Positions 32,301-37,207 are shown, numbered from the stretch's first letter. The stretch is 64,000 nt of DNA from Rosistilla ulvae (GCF_007741475.1 NZ_CP036261.1:6697798-6761797), one strand, 5' to 3'. Translations and numbers: made by a program. Notes: generated by a model not told the origin, from the sequence alone.

Positions 32301-35300
32301 CGGCGCGACAAACTCCGAAACCTCGAAGGTGTTCGGATCGGCCGAGATCGCCGCGTTGGAACTGTCGAGGATCGTGTTGTAGGAGATCTCCGCCCGCGCC
32401 GCCGACAGGTGGACCGGATCGATCGTGCGACCTACTGTGGATACCTGCCCACCGCCGTAGGAGATCTGCGCGTGGTTGATGTAGTTGCCGAAGATCCCTT
32501 CGAATTCGAGATCTCCCAGCCCCTGTTGGCGATCGACGTCGTTGCGAATTTCGATCCCGCCCCAGTCGCCGGGGCCAACCGGCCGACGGATATCGCGGTT
32601 CGAATTTTGCCCAATCGTGGTGTCGTTGTAACTTGTGAAATAAACGGGATCTTGAGGTGTTCCGAGCACCTTGATCGAACTGCCGCTGCGGTCGTCGCCG
32701 TCGCCGCTGCTGCCGACCGAGATCTGGCTGTCCAGGAACTTCATGATCACGCCCGGCTCGATCATCAAGCTGACGCCGCCGGGGAGGATCAGATTGCGAC
32801 CATCGGCCAAGGTGTCGGTCAACGATTGAACGAAACCGATCTCGTAGGCGAGATTGTCGTCGGTCGTTTGCAAATTGCCGTCGTCACCCGCATCGGGCAA
32901 CAATCGAACGACCACGTGAGCGATCGAATTGGAAGTGTCCTCGATGATCGTTTTGGCAGCATCGAGCGCCGCTGAAATGTTTTGATATGGATTACTCGAG
33001 GAGCCTGGATTCCCCAAGCCTCCATCGAAATCGACCACATCTTGCCCGGTGGGGATCACAAACAACGTCTGCTGCCCGTTGAGATCTTCGATAGGCCGGA
33101 ACCAGAAGTTATAGTTTCCGCCGGCGATTCCATCGCGATCGCCATCCAATGGACTGCCCGCGCCATCGGTCAAGGTGCTGATCTTGGTGACCAAGGTTCC
33201 ATCGACCACGTCGACAGCTTCGGTTCCCAGTTGAGCGCGATCCAATTGCAGTTGATTGGCGGCGGGAATTGCAGTCACGCGCGCAACTTCGCTGCCGATA
33301 CGAACAAGATCACCGACGACAAACAGACTGCCATCGGCAACGATGACATCCGTTGCCGCGGCGGAAACGGACGCGCCGCCGTTATCCAACGGCGTGCTGG
33401 GATTCGCGTCGGACTTAAAGTCCAGTCGCAGATCGTAGTCTCCCTGGCTGACGCCTCCGGCCGATGTGGTTCCAGCGTTGGGATCGAAGAAGTTGTTCCC
33501 CTCCGCCGCGACGCCAACGTAATACGTTCCGGGTTGGACCGCGTATTGAATAAACGAATCGGTTCCAAAATAGTCGTCGTTTGATGAGATCAATTCCAGC
33601 CGGGTATTTCCAACCCCGTCGGTCAGCTCTTGGAACAGCGTCAACCGCGTATCCAATAGGCTCGAAAAGCTCATCCGTTCGGCGATCGTTTGCGCTTCCA
33701 ACGTGCCCGGCCGGTCGACATCGATTCGGTAGAGATCGACATCCAAAGCTTCCTTTTGCAGCAGGTGTTCGCCATGGATCAGATCGGCTTCCCCTGGGAA
33801 CGACCATTCCGAACCGGTGTTGACTCCAGGAGTTGTGGGATATGTCCCCGTGGAACCTTGGAACGTCCCCGGCGGCAGATCGTAGGAGTGACCGAGTCCC
33901 AAGATGTGGCCAATCTCATGCAAGGCAACATCGAAGAACGCACCACCGAAGGTATTGGTCGAACTATCTTGGTAATCGACGTAATCCATCGTGACCTTGC
34001 CACCACCTGCCACGCCGCCAACGCCCCCCACGCCGCTGACCAAAGCGGGATCGTGCAGGCTCAGATCGCTTACCAACAACTGCAATCCGCCGGCCCCCTC
34101 AACTTCATAGAAATCGATTCCGTAAGCCTCTCCGTAGATGTCGAGAATCTCGCGAAAGCGTTCTTCCTGCTGGGCGCTCATCTGGTTGTATTGCGGTTGG
34201 CCAATCAGCGTTCCGATCGGAATGTTCCGCATGAACGTATAGGCCATCGTCGAAATCCCGTTGTCGCCATCGCGACTGCCTGGCATGGCGTAGTGATCTT
34301 CGCTGCCACCGGGATGCGTCACGTCGATATCGCGATGGCCTGGTTCATTGGCGGCTCCGGGATTATCGGCCATGCGATAGGCGTCGAACGAAGTCGCATT
34401 GTCGATCTCTTCATTGACAATGATCGACCAATTTCCGTTGGCCGATGGAGCGATAAGCAATGCAGCATCCGCAGCCAACACGCCGGGATCGGTCAAAACA
34501 GCTGGACGATCCAAAACCGCGGCGGCCGGTTGGAATTCATCGCCGACGCGGAGTCGCAGATGGGTGCCAAAGCTGGCCAGCGAAGCGGCAAAGGTCAACG
34601 TGACCTTGCGATCATCGTCGTCGCGCGCGACCGTGGTTGGTGTTACGGGAACATCGTCTTCGGTGCTGACCGTCCCCTTATTGTCGATCAATTGATAGAA
34701 CGAAGGTTCGTTGATCACCGACCCACTTTGGAATAGATCGAGATCGTCGAAATAGACTTCGATTTGATTCAAATAGTCCGGATTCGTTGCTGGAGTGCCC
34801 GGATGCGGAACAACCGCCGTCACCTTGGCTCCCAATTCCAATTCAAACCCGATCACTTCACGAGTGGCTGTCGGATTTCCCGGTACCGATTCGGGATAGA
34901 TCGGTTCGAACGGAACGCCCGACGCGTCGGTCAAATCGGAAGTCACCGACAATTGATAGAAACCATCGCGCAGATTCTCGGCGAACCGGACGGTCACCTG
35001 GCTCCCTTGCACATCGACATACCCAACCGGCACATCGACAAACCCGTTAGCAAAGTCGCCCGTTTCGCTGTACTGAACCGAGATCGCCCCTTCGACCGAT
35101 GACTGGCGGATCGCGTCGCGGCTGGCAAACGACAGCGTCAATTCGGTCGGTGCAACTTGACGAACATTGGCGACACCCTGGTCGTCCGGATCCAAATCGA
35201 ACAGATCGCCTCCGTTAGGCGCCACGGCGATCAATTGAGGATGGGTCTGGTTGAAGTTCGGCACCGTGCCGGTGATCATGTATTGACCGAGGCTGCCGTA

Positions 35301-36827
35301 ATCGGTGTAGCCGGTCGGCGAACTGCTGGCGGGATTGCCAAACCCGATGCCATCGACGCTGACGTAGTAGAAACCGGCGTCGAGATCGGTGGTCAGGGTT
35401 TTGCTGAGCCCTGAACCGGTTGCCACGGCGATCTCATTGCCCGCGACATCGTACAACCGCGCATCGATGTTCAAATTGCTGCGGTGCTGCGTCTCGGTGA
35501 GACTGGAACCAAAGTCCTCACTATTCTCATAACTAACCGAATAGCTTCCCGCACCGTTGGATGTGTACAGTCGCGCCGCGTACGAATCGAAGTTTAATTC
35601 GATCGTTCCCGATCCCGTTTGAAAACCGAAGTAGTCTCGGTCGGTGCGATCGCCAATCACGCCAAACTGCGACGCCACGAGATCCTCGGTCAACGAACCT
35701 CCGGCCACGCTCAGGTTGGTGGCGGTGCCAATCGCATTGCCATGATCATCGGGGCGGAAACCAAAACCATAATTGGTCATCGTCGCCAAGTCGTCCTGGC
35801 CCGGGTTGGTCGTGTTGTAATACTCACCCGAATCCCAGGTATCCATCTGACTATAGAACCCAACCCCCATGATCGAACTCCAGCTGTGCTCGCCGGTGCC
35901 GTGCCCGTCATAGTAGTCATCCCCGTCGCCGATCACGCCGTCGTGGGTTAGCCCCAATGAATGCCCCACTTCATGCGAAATGGTTGTCGCCACGGAATTG
36001 ACGCCTTGATTGAAGACCCAGACCGGCGAGTCGGTGGCACCCTCAAAAGCATATCCGGCACTGAACGTGTGATAACCGGCAACGCCACCACACCCAACGC
36101 AAACGCCCGAATCGTTGACAGTCAAGATCGCCCGAATGCCCCACGCATCGTCCCCCGCGCCGGTATTGACCAACGCCGCTTCGCCCGGATCTTCGGTCGT
36201 GACATTCACATCGAAGGGACTAAAATCCTCGGCCACGCGTTGCCAAAGATCTTGAATCCGCATCAACTCCGTGGTCGTGAATCCAGCCCCGTTATTTTCG
36301 GGATCATACGCAGGAGACGTGATCGTCGCACCTCCCGCCCAAAAGGATGTCGTCACAGCGCCGTCGGCATCGATGAAGAGCGTGTGCTTTGCGCTGGGGT
36401 TGCTGTGCAGCCGGAATGTATCGGCCAGCGGCGCAAAGGCGAGGCCAGCAACCGCCGAATCACCCTGCGAAGAAAGCGATTGATAATAGGCCAAGTCGGC
36501 TTCGAGCATCGCCTGCGTCTCAAGCAAGCCGTGATCGGCGTAAACCGTGCCGGACGAACCGGCTACCGCGTTGTTCAGCGGAGTCGCCGAAACGACAACA
36601 TGGTCGTGCAATTCCGCGGCGGCTACCGAAGCTGCAAACGCGTCGGCAGCGTACGGTCCGTATTGGGTCGCATGCGTTTCGGCATGCAGAGAGGGCAAAA
36701 ACGAATTTGGCTCGACCGAAAGCATTTGCCTCGGTTCTAAGATCTCATTGAGCAGGCGTCGCTTTTCCAAACGGCTTTTGATGCGGGTCTTGTTCTCGAA
36801 AGTCTTCTTTGCTGTCCGCCAAGTCAT
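11289..36827 (-). CDS. Giant (8512 aa) secreted multidomain surface protein with two zincin domains and dockerin
   Basis: One uninterrupted 25.5-kb frame starts at an ATG with AAGGG nine bases upstream. Order of parts: a basic N-terminus with LEPRQML (residues 30-36); zincin 1 with HEVGHSLGLTHD (His285, Glu286, His289, His295) and Met-turn SSIMG at Met320; a PPC-like beta domain; Ig-like segments; zincin 2 with HEIGHILGLGH (His970, His974, His980); another PPC-like domain; parallel beta-helix regions (about 33150-30900); a propeller/lectin-like region (about 29350-27650); FEFD modules; a second beta-helix (about 25500-24650); an RGQLGT-type repeat block (21440-23630); a GEVEDY domain; about a dozen tandem-95/cadherin-like repeats ending in VNDAP-type linkers; a dockerin; and an acidic tail. 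It is probably exported and attached to the cell surface or matrix as an adhesin with possible self-processing or protease activity. It is a clear paralogue of the neighbouring 6662-residue protein. No frameshift is visible. Confidence 0.9.
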   Translation of the reverse strand: MTWRTAKKTFENKTRIKSRLEKRRLLNEILEPRQMLSVEPNSFLPSLHAETHATQYGPYAADAFAASVAAAELHDHVVVSATPLNNAVAGSSGTVYADHGLLETQAMLEADLAYYQSLSSQGDSAVAGLAFAPLADTFRLHSNPSAKHTLFIDADGAVTTSFWAGGATITSPAYDPENNGAGFTTTELMRIQDLWQRVAEDFSPFDVNVTTEDPGEAALVNTGAGDDAWGIRAILTVNDSGVCVGCGGVAGYHTFSAGYAFEGATDSPVWVFNQGVNSVATTISHEVGHSLGLTHDGVIGDGDDYYDGHGTGEHSWSSIMGVGFYSQMDTWDSGEYYNTTNPGQDDLATMTNYGFGFRPDDHGNAIGTATNLSVAGGSLTEDLVASQFGVIGDRTDRDYFGFQTGSGTIELNFDSYAARLYTSNGAGSYSVSYENSEDFGSSLTETQHRSNLNIDARLYDVAGNEIAVATGSGLSKTLTTDLDAGFYYVSVDGIGFGNPASSSPTGYTDYGSLGQYMITGTVPNFNQTHPQLIAVAPNGGDLFDLDPDDQGVANVRQVAPTELTLSFASRDAIRQSSVEGAISVQYSETGDFANGFVDVPVGYVDVQGSQVTVRFAENLRDGFYQLSVTSDLTDASGVPFEPIYPESVPGNPTATREVIGFELELGAKVTAVVPHPGTPATNPDYLNQIEVYFDDLDLFQSGSVINEPSFYQLIDNKGTVSTEDDVPVTPTTVARDDDDRKVTLTFAASLASFGTHLRLRVGDEFQPAAAVLDRPAVLTDPGVLAADAALLIAPSANGNWSIIVNEEIDNATSFDAYRMADNPGAANEPGHRDIDVTHPGGSEDHYAMPGSRDGDNGISTMAYTFMRNIPIGTLIGQPQYNQMSAQQEERFREILDIYGEAYGIDFYEVEGAGGLQLLVSDLSLHDPALVSGVGGVGGVAGGGKVTMDYVDYQDSSTNTFGGAFFDVALHEIGHILGLGHSYDLPPGTFQGSTGTYPTTPGVNTGSEWSFPGEADLIHGEHLLQKEALDVDLYRIDVDRPGTLEAQTIAERMSFSSLLDTRLTLFQELTDGVGNTRLELISSNDDYFGTDSFIQYAVQPGTYYVGVAAEGNNFFDPNAGTTSAGGVSQGDYDLRLDFKSDANPSTPLDNGGASVSAAATDVIVADGSLFVVGDLVRIGSEVARVTAIPAANQLQLDRAQLGTEAVDVVDGTLVTKISTLTDGAGSPLDGDRDGIAGGNYNFWFRPIEDLNGQQTLFVIPTGQDVVDFDGGLGNPGSSSNPYQNISAALDAAKTIIEDTSNSIAHVVVRLLPDAGDDGNLQTTDDNLAYEIGFVQSLTDTLADGRNLILPGGVSLMIEPGVIMKFLDSQISVGSSGDGDDRSGSSIKVLGTPQDPVYFTSYNDTTIGQNSNRDIRRPVGPGDWGGIEIRNDVDRQQGLGDLEFEGIFGNYINHAQISYGGGQVSTVGRTIDPVHLSAARAEISYNTILDSSNAAISADPNTFEVSEFVAPRYQRSSIGDGFVADYDRIGLDVSDNTLLGNSTNGLFVRLDTPAGDELLKLEVAARFDDTDIVHVLGENLVINGNSGGALQHTVNASPIVGLIPQAGGNLPAGDYEYSYTYVDAFGYESLPSGDGNPPVVGQAVTLSGGQSVKLENISPATGDFVARRLYRRDSSSGGDFLLVAELDKSTLDYVDNLVVAPATAAVLELDSLRPRTDASLVIDPGSIVKNQGARVELEFGANLIAEGVLGREIIFTGRADDRFGRGGSFDTNDDGASEGSKGEWAGIYASPTSGLSIDHAQISYGGGTTGTDGGTAFYNVIQIHQANARIANTLFEDNADGVGSQQDAGRSDLAPNSSATIHVTSAQPTIVGNTFQSNDGAAITINVNAMDAEFRFDTGRQTGSVDAYEVPPANVGPVIRGNQFGLGTDSDGKLLSNDINGLLVRGEVLMNEVVWDDTDIVHVLRNDIEIPDFHTYGGLRLQSSNTESLVVKADSDAQILATGRSLDITDRIGGRLLVLGQPGFPVIFTSTADDTVGASFSPLGEPHRDTVLSPASENWQGLNFDPYSHDRNVATYTEREGSIGAFGDINGQIGSHQELGLLAKDEKSGDENLRLGYTVYGAIADVGDQDTYQFEGVAGTMVWIDIDRTDPRLNSMIEIIEVDGSGTGKVLARSTDSATEDANHNLTYVDPSMRDGHAMPMRLDLDPATNADGSYRDLYSLNPGDAGLRIVLPGTTGSTKKYYVRVSGENETTGGYQMQIRLRETDEVGGSVVRYSDLRYADTAISAIGLPAHSPLAAEIMHPGGTSTINIGSFANTDRGAVSAGGYLNASSNPSDTYTFQIDHDSLQRTVPGINTSLVFDIDWADGLVRPDTTLYVFDQSGNLVALGTNSNILDDQVTPVVPGQPTTQTDLSRGSQGTRDAFIGPLELPRGSYSVVVGTAAEMLADMQQYTQQNATNKNFRLEPLDPTVRIIDDRFSTDDSRFETINPNPDQLPSAKEVAFTPESVIDWHFGDIPLIGISRVGVQDGNNSQINIFNPYTGRHDAIIDEDTNPINAAAQRSTGLVLAIERNIGTRSDTNTDTVYSINADGSFSTAGTTGIETYEYFNTRAATNNHTNRRDNEGMLFSSLAFYEDSNSSTSFLYGLANRGLFDGSALGPNNVANDTADVISGDVSVNANNLIYLLDPITGRAISRNGSDMPGGFQSANPQDSRFTNNRSTEIDVPREAPWAGTDVIAQIQVPTKSEAEDETGNVNSLVTAISGTTLYAFTDAGAVWQFSIDENGSGIDFANGDLDADMIVDPTAPSGYRVSDANLLLDGQTGGTFIRNEAGDKLIFDQVTKGPANYTDPVNGIAGVQDMYFGVESGTGNLYAFTMDATGGVAQRIFQYGAENAAGMYAPSTLAGTGLAGLFFSNLDQNLWHLSSSAPEAGHGMDALDDRSDIRGGGSLRFGFDSLGEDYNHLGNDIGTVYAEDLQSFSGYNFLGGAHGNIQGESIDLSGIDAADLPKLYFNYILDSEDTNADDSPSSFSDANLDDVMRDSLRVYVAGSDQQWKLVATNNMDDSLNNRVWDDSRGTVHEYDPVGSGGYTNVANQVFVQELFDDNVFRQARIDLGPWAGDSDVKIRFEFSTAGESRPDQTDLQMLPSDQIVDGQAFTVDGSVGGSTYSETFEYDLGLVVRMPSGAQVDAAGGTLNLTRDGGASTVVSLQIGGNISASDSAATVAEKISALVGGAFINPSDPSLLQFSSEVSTGIYQFSGFDSYIVGTPGVQGGANPIAVDYSMDIDQVLLATQSVLATTIKDPTAPVQLESFPAIATSNALRFYDATVTQDASTFSTAPLAPAYKPMALIGGEHAGNTTLPGSDFGVYTDKTDAVWELLRAGERSRGLGGSMGVYLDDIVVGLAERGESSTGGSSPNLVDDPYHEAFVYSSKNGVAPVALAVPEGPYQLEVRLGREYLMDPAGTGVQVGKGERFDINDRLAEGFNIEIGDGGAHVVDGDTFNLSNGYETLTFEFNDVTLGAPTSGIDPGNVEVQYRINSSAGEIADAIRDAINRSSVRAVLGIEATSSGGQLKDSSDTTIVLHGYAATDNFGGSAFSAATRVADADARFGDINLTFPAFTLEYTSAAQSLDDELYELAVAPDGQVRPLIKIAGEGNTVERADHYRFTVDEPATTVNIEMPDPTFNSIIALVDLSDITNPTLLGASILGYPAFVEHTLDTPGEYQIVVGKISDADLPLFLDPTNLPSFSDLLDLSGVPGAVSPFSRFRLDPTDDYQLIVAIDGKRTPVLNPVVTGRNNGRGEDNGDRNLHRDQGQFVIDSNTISFSTSTGIVVDAGDVGNGVKVPNEGDRPKPGAVQNFPTLNVSNLVPGAVVQNNLLIRNANGILISGDGTAAGSNLGAPAPFARVVNNTVYGPGTGIRVNDGASPTLLNNVLVENATGINIAGAGTTVIRGTTVVNEGAMASVPGTATETDLISIGGAIQWDDVFIVGDTVSDPSLPDSLDLGASGLFGMFEFDPASGVPNLYPAFGSPIIDKSIENQNDRLLFVSTKNSVGISQSPIKVTNRDVVGQLREDDPYVNNNSGQGQAIIKDRGAIDRSDRSGPLAQLLTPFDGEQSQGVLIDGDARANSVFRDTRLNGVLSSFRVQLSEFNQIGPDASTISALSVIVRENGRTLVEGKDYTFGYSKTSRQISLTPTAGIWRPDAVYEIILLNQDANLYEFGSGVAQTDGDTFTLSDGDTPVVFEFDSGFILNLNQPLVLNVLSGITTSGIGLGDQFSIALPTGPVRVFEFVDASGADAVRSGGRIPVIVANGDSATNVRDAIMVALQGQVSVDLQLSPVVVDGGVQLGATAGQIVTLATGLAISGSADTVADGQTFSYLDAGDYEGTTGVSKTFEIKTLTEVVGTTIRLTEGNATAIDAANGLSATSTSLPLFNASGILPNALLKIGDELVRVVSVSANTVTVERGQLGTVAASIGHGALVENTGAVFALATPVSVNESALDKSGFDADETLLTVSDAAAIKTKFDSDQALNPPQNTYIRVGDEILRVRSVDGDTLKVVRGQFATTAAAAANTDPVYLVDALDVATIASPAGQVFTSTSTTLTVANVAQLGLAPNDYLRINHEIVQVLGIAGNTLTVERGVLGTSAARAVDGTFIFPVAAFDASDGLRLNGLSTAGGNALADGDFIRINNEVFVVSDASTNPISVVRGRFGTVPSEPAVDGTTVTPVTADQLSTLTTAVDSTQTTIDVTDVTALGIVPGDYIVVRGGHSSNLAAATLKTPLDAASLAANDPTLTVDTEIPAGLYELNGSIVQVGDLVDFAADSFTYRVLVIESTGFAAATTPLFAANQTEVMAVRSIDYANNRLTVDRGQLGTSHPAAGGVRVGAEFSAFNLVEGLKSPSGLTATLDTSGLFRDDETVLKVDDVASLNVAPIDFIMIAGGFTTGLQAGALTQPLSATDSTLVAGAGLLNGYYNVGDEVVRISGTVSGSPGTYNIERAQLGTVAVAAAAGAALLPATATTQSAEYMKVLAVNHATNELTVARGQLNSVAVHHADSSVVTSQNSATATTITTGITGVESTFTVADLSRLAAEPGNLLQIGNEVVRIVAIDGNDITVLRGFYGTPQADVVAGASVVKLSPRNVPIYVFASDSVDDQVVDGVRRDGIATKIADAMRSADLRLDRAQAIEGGRVYIGGTEGDRFDIQTLSGTVVGQPGVTKSLSITVPVGDYSFVGGVAGANDLQGQSFEIANPAGQMETFEFVRGGIAIIPGATRIFLDNETPESLAQKVAAAIRNSSILGLPDAAVDAADPTRVILNEAYGYAILETGTLLAEGVSGGAVPVMFIPSVAFDSDALGAQVVGAISKVHDATATLPTVGRFDVEASVSGGAVYLTGLDGDSSSLSTIFVSGIKDLAGNSLQPNRPNGETKFIVILGNGELGLGEPGFDFGNADVAESPLTPLDADAAGGARHVILPQQADYAILGNSIDREADWDTPVAPGAGLDPDGGVADGVRFPEYRAVFNYDLNKVRPAEIDVYVSANVVDGLRDGVLASGLLDGWIDWNQDGDFGDPGEQVFRNQPVFEGVNTVQIVTPVNAKIGGLTDMRVRLSNGGNLLADDIAVGGEVEDYQITVLGGNAPIVANDFFRLTEDQNDPSSEAAGDPLVVKANDIAANVLEVINPFTGRKQTIEIGGSTTFVDFEDSFGDIAGTLTVFANGNFELDLAPNYNTDNLPLLAGNPNPAGIGGRELLFYYNVLNTEGGIGVPSVHQDGTSRPATVTLVVDPVNDRPLPRPNGTSDVGDSAIPRIDVLEDFDGEPLWFADPQGLGDRVAVSRTYELVDVGGIPRVGMANTPGAVTIVNDLLLPGDPNRDVAEPELAPFDSLFDIDVDANSIRFDLATVPADPSLIRGTLQAGQFDRYEFRFEGLAADEIITGFTVDASANAQPTVTISDDGKGLVVLFEEGMTIADGYQAGIDISTTVAPAILQPTPTSLLGQSVVVERFENSDATGGVEVFSRFNSTIADDLTDPELTIPTGYEIDLDPGQITFDFTADSLVLGAGQYDRYVFTIENLDANESLADVVLDASSTIAPTVTMLSRNQIEVVFESGTTYNDGDQVSITFGTEIVRSTLPLEFGGETFEAIVQRNLGLYGDAPGSARLEMILPASALLIGDLPGPVNEGGQTLRVVAASGIRPLANPDVDVELNVNFLPMYDFGDGRIEDAIRIVPQENSVGLAQFTYTLRDFHEILADGTQVLADGTRILNDATVLANGTVGKDATTVIIQYDNAPTSPSVELRDGLLSQPLLAGAATMVVNSAMPLDVNAEYLIGDEFVRVTGRVGTSNVYNITRALFGTSEFDLPAGSDVIPVDVTLLHRDFDGDITEITLPGTTVPVNYAPGTHPSDPLSENESTGTIELNFNKVNDDPLTDLSDNHRARDYTVVEDGSFTIDVRDLLIQNQTNAGTGGLYAVDEPGPRRDASGGSLAIDETGDQGVRVVGVISPTRYGATVEFDPITQTITYTPAANFFTDGGEPDLIEYLVEDYEAVKVTFGDGTNAAVGVSDDDQITLTDLAGNVITIGLDTMADGTASDYDVEVLATATGQEIVAAIVAELNGVLGDFNFFVDYLDPHTLRIPGALGAESTVAYVTADGPVGSGAALPSPANFVRLPDGTVVNMPTSLRAMPNGSIAVNVTGVNDSPVIPDEIDDDNDPATQYPDVGEAIQVIVDGAVVESSSPVTFADFVKNYVGAESGPIAVNAAGDPILDSQGNPIRERDALFLDDIVGTLPTSQGGTLTLGSRNGNGDYDVVYTPPAGFFGIDTVDLTLFEKDILGNRINDVPFQTRIYVYPVNSAPLGVKDSIHILEDTVASFDAQFLLNNDRPDAFPRQDPRTGIAPPEDTVVSPDNADVMHIVNNANLDLNDDFDPTTLSLTGQFTDIHGNPLPATPSDQVSVVWDGTTVQVRAPQDMYTRDRDGNEIHAPFVFRYEFRDTGTTYVDDGNPETPLGAPIEDSQLGWGTVTVNVWPVNDAPIGNTVEIRDAVEETPRVITQDELFIDISDLTLNAPPAAADQASAGTLEDVGPDGIYTAADNGMLTQALALVPAGEYTTARGNTVKVELNPGTGLNEITFIPQDDFFSVNAADTDSFTYSFFDDGWTFSIGGANSTATLDINDVQNNGAAAPRTGTGTVVIQVLPQNDAPVGTPFRFDALEDSAQPRIVQNVLALAQVSSGPNGEPTIPFDPNNSDSGFALSFDGGTLNGDGSMSMTSNLGGVLTLSVRKANGDYDLEYSAPADYFGEDDYTTLTLRDSHPDAAASYSTFRVDVTVRPVNDAPAATDDRIHIIEDQAATIFPNLLTGNDRWDSFDSSAPADAGKLEDRAVAGNIPGQSTAGLTLAGAASVPLNREIAKLTAPLTELATTATFDQKPPLGYYKLGGEIIEVTSVSGGTLGDPVITAQITRAAFGTTAAAAAANDGLYQAIDASVLAGTTITYNQSDRSIRVLPPTNYYTMSEAGVRVAPPILVEYTLQDNGVSYRSINQTMSPFGPFADPKTSTGTIAVDIWPVNDNPQGRLHIDPITVTEGSIGQPIDATDLFVSLVGLGDGDTLTTSLDSAGPGEDLGPDNVYYVGEPTSQTLSLFGVGNNVNGMANAGPITTLRGGTVRIDTGVNPPRLLYTPPTEFNSSTGLRDSFNYVVQDDGSTYYFAGGKTADTAMPTRDPNAQRRSVGTISLSIEAVNDPPEFFIGSDKIFREDQSVSGADFAFDPEDGDIIVVNFAVGVRGGPDTAQDEANQQVTFTVTQVLGEAQVPADSIFDDANFVLDINGLPTNQFAAPYGIDSDGTLRLKLKENANGRAVLDIVGSDDQTPPASYPGVGDPKERFTITVGAVNDAPTFDFTAAATETPADPATPQIAQVTVAESSGPFNQQVVDPATISVGPQDEVNSNQVATLHLQFVDPNQASLFSVAPTLGANGNLRFTAKPFVSTLPDAPILVRVYATDNGLSQAPNVNRSIDQTLAINISPVNDAPVAFPGPPAGQTYTTSEDPATLLVISGIAGPAGTAGLLVTDSDGDDTRVLDFGSNGLVVTTTSLGATVTLLPDGSIQYDPSTSTQIDSLTTNGMLTDSFVYRAIDDPAGDQSFLGLPSNAATIRVEITGVNDRPTAVSDGTLATPVAVPANRTTDLNVLGNDFDVDGQIAANRVQANQPAHGTVVIQPNGEIRYTPVDGYLGSDQFTYTIEDAQGLRSATATVYLDVTPTPQIDTVVARQIVSGGSMALNPVTDAGINGGLTLDPASIHVFGSADPAVPGAIATVNGGSVSVDPNTGEMIYRSPGGFSGVDSFLFTIQDASGFASDPVLVTIPIAASMGQNAMSVTDVNVSGYVSAIDALVILNHLNRSTENNVDALVQDNVIDPVNGPFYDVNGNGIVQPLDALVILNHLNRQTRAAGEAEQTWALPSQTSIVASGTLLTEADSFGEQLPEDAVVLSMDDDSVASVAVVEFDDVLDQIAVDVIDDEKDEDESDASLDQYFSEFGL
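11568..11793 (-). other. Dockerin type I domain of the 8512-aa giant
   Basis: Two calcium loops followed by helices are visible: DVNVSGYVSAIDALVILNHL and DVNGNGIVQPLDALVILNHL, joined by a linker of about 27 residues. Dockerins bind cohesins in cellulosomes. Planctomycetes use them widely without cellulosomes, and no cohesin is present in the window. Confidence 0.92.
11810..19955 (-). repeat. Tandem-95/cadherin-like repeat array (8512-aa giant)
   Basis: About twelve Ig-fold-type units of roughly 100-250 residues are separated by VNDAP, VNDNP, VNDPP or VNDRP linkers and typically begin with a TEDxxxxID-like strand and end PxxxFxGxDxFTYxxxD. These stalk-like repeats are usually calcium-rigidified in large bacterial surface proteins. 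Confidence 0.85.
19965..20575 (-). other. GEVEDY domain (8512-aa giant)
   Basis: The region runs from FDFGNADVAES and GGARHVIL through LLDGWIDWNQDGDFGDPGEQ to VGGEVEDYQI. This is the known GEVEDY-type beta domain that precedes adhesin repeats in many giant bacterial surface proteins. Confidence 0.85.
21440..23630 (-). repeat. RGQLGT-type repeat block (8512-aa giant)
   Basis: Eight or more units occur here with the pattern TxLxVxxxxxL-x(4-20)-(I/V)GDE(I/L)VRVxxVxGNTLTVERGQLGTxAAxHxxGxxV. The RGQLGT-like strands lie near 23445, 23165, 22925, 22715, 22240, 21850, 21720 and 21495. Isolated copies occur near 33235, 17820 and 14500. Confidence 0.75.
33760..34440 (-). other. Zincin domain 2 (8512-aa giant)
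   Basis: A substrate-strand-like NWSIIVNEEIDNATSF comes first, then a predicted helix SAQQEERFREILDIYGEAYG, then HEIGHILGLGH with His970, Glu971, His974 and His980. No methionine is found in the roughly 50 residues after the third His, so the usual Met-turn is not recognised. Confidence 0.75.
35760..36400 (-). other. Zincin domain 1, reprolysin-like (8512-aa giant)
   Basis: KHTLFIDADGAVTTSFW, a helix TTTELMRIQDLWQRVAEDF, VCVGCGGVAGYHTF, then HEVGHSLGLTHD (His285-His289-His295) and SSIMGVGFY with Met320. This is a complete HExxHxxGxxH plus Met-turn metallopeptidase core. Confidence 0.85.
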
Positions 36828-37207
36828 GCGATTTCGCCCTTACAAAAAACGATCGTTTAATTGCTATTTTTGTGAAACAAATGCAGAGAAATGAGCTCTA
36901 AATATGCGTGGTGCAGCGATCTGCCTATGCCATTGCCCATGGCGACAACACCCGCAATGTGGGGGTAGCCCCAATAGTAGCTACGCGTAGTAGTCCATGC
37001 AATAAATTCGCACAAATCGATACGACCGGAATCTACGAAAGCAATCGTCGATTCCATGTCGGTGCGCGCAGTGGCCTAGCGCCGCAGCAAAAGAATCGCT
37101 GCAGCGGTCCGCGTTACTAACGAATCTGCGGGATGAATGTCCTCAGAATCCCTAAAATCGGTTCAGATTAACAAGACTTGAACCGATTGTTCGCACATTC
37201 TCAACGC
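36828..37207 (-). promoter_or_regulatory. Intergenic region, likely promoter and leader of the 8512-aa giant
   Basis: This 380-bp stretch has no credible gene. It holds the terminator of the preceding giant (37156-37188), a palindrome CTACGCGTAG (36981-36990), a small GGGG-TAG-CCCC hairpin (36962-36972), and an AT-rich stretch (36841-36885) just before the ribosome-binding site. On the minus strand that stretch reads TTTGTTTCACAAAAATAG. No clear sigma-70 boxes can be assigned. Confidence 0.45.
37150..37190 (-). terminator. Probable terminator of the 6662-aa giant gene
   Basis: A perfect 10-bp stem AATCGGTTCA/TGAACCGATT (37156-37165 and 37179-37188) with a 13-base loop begins 19 bp after the stop codon. 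On the minus strand it runs into TTTTAGGG. The loop is long and the U-tract short, but the position fits. Confidence 0.6.

Noticed and set aside
36981-36990. CTACGCGTAG palindrome as an operator or recombination site
   Set aside because: It is only 10 bp with no second copy, and it is too short to support a specific call beyond noting it in the intergenic entry.
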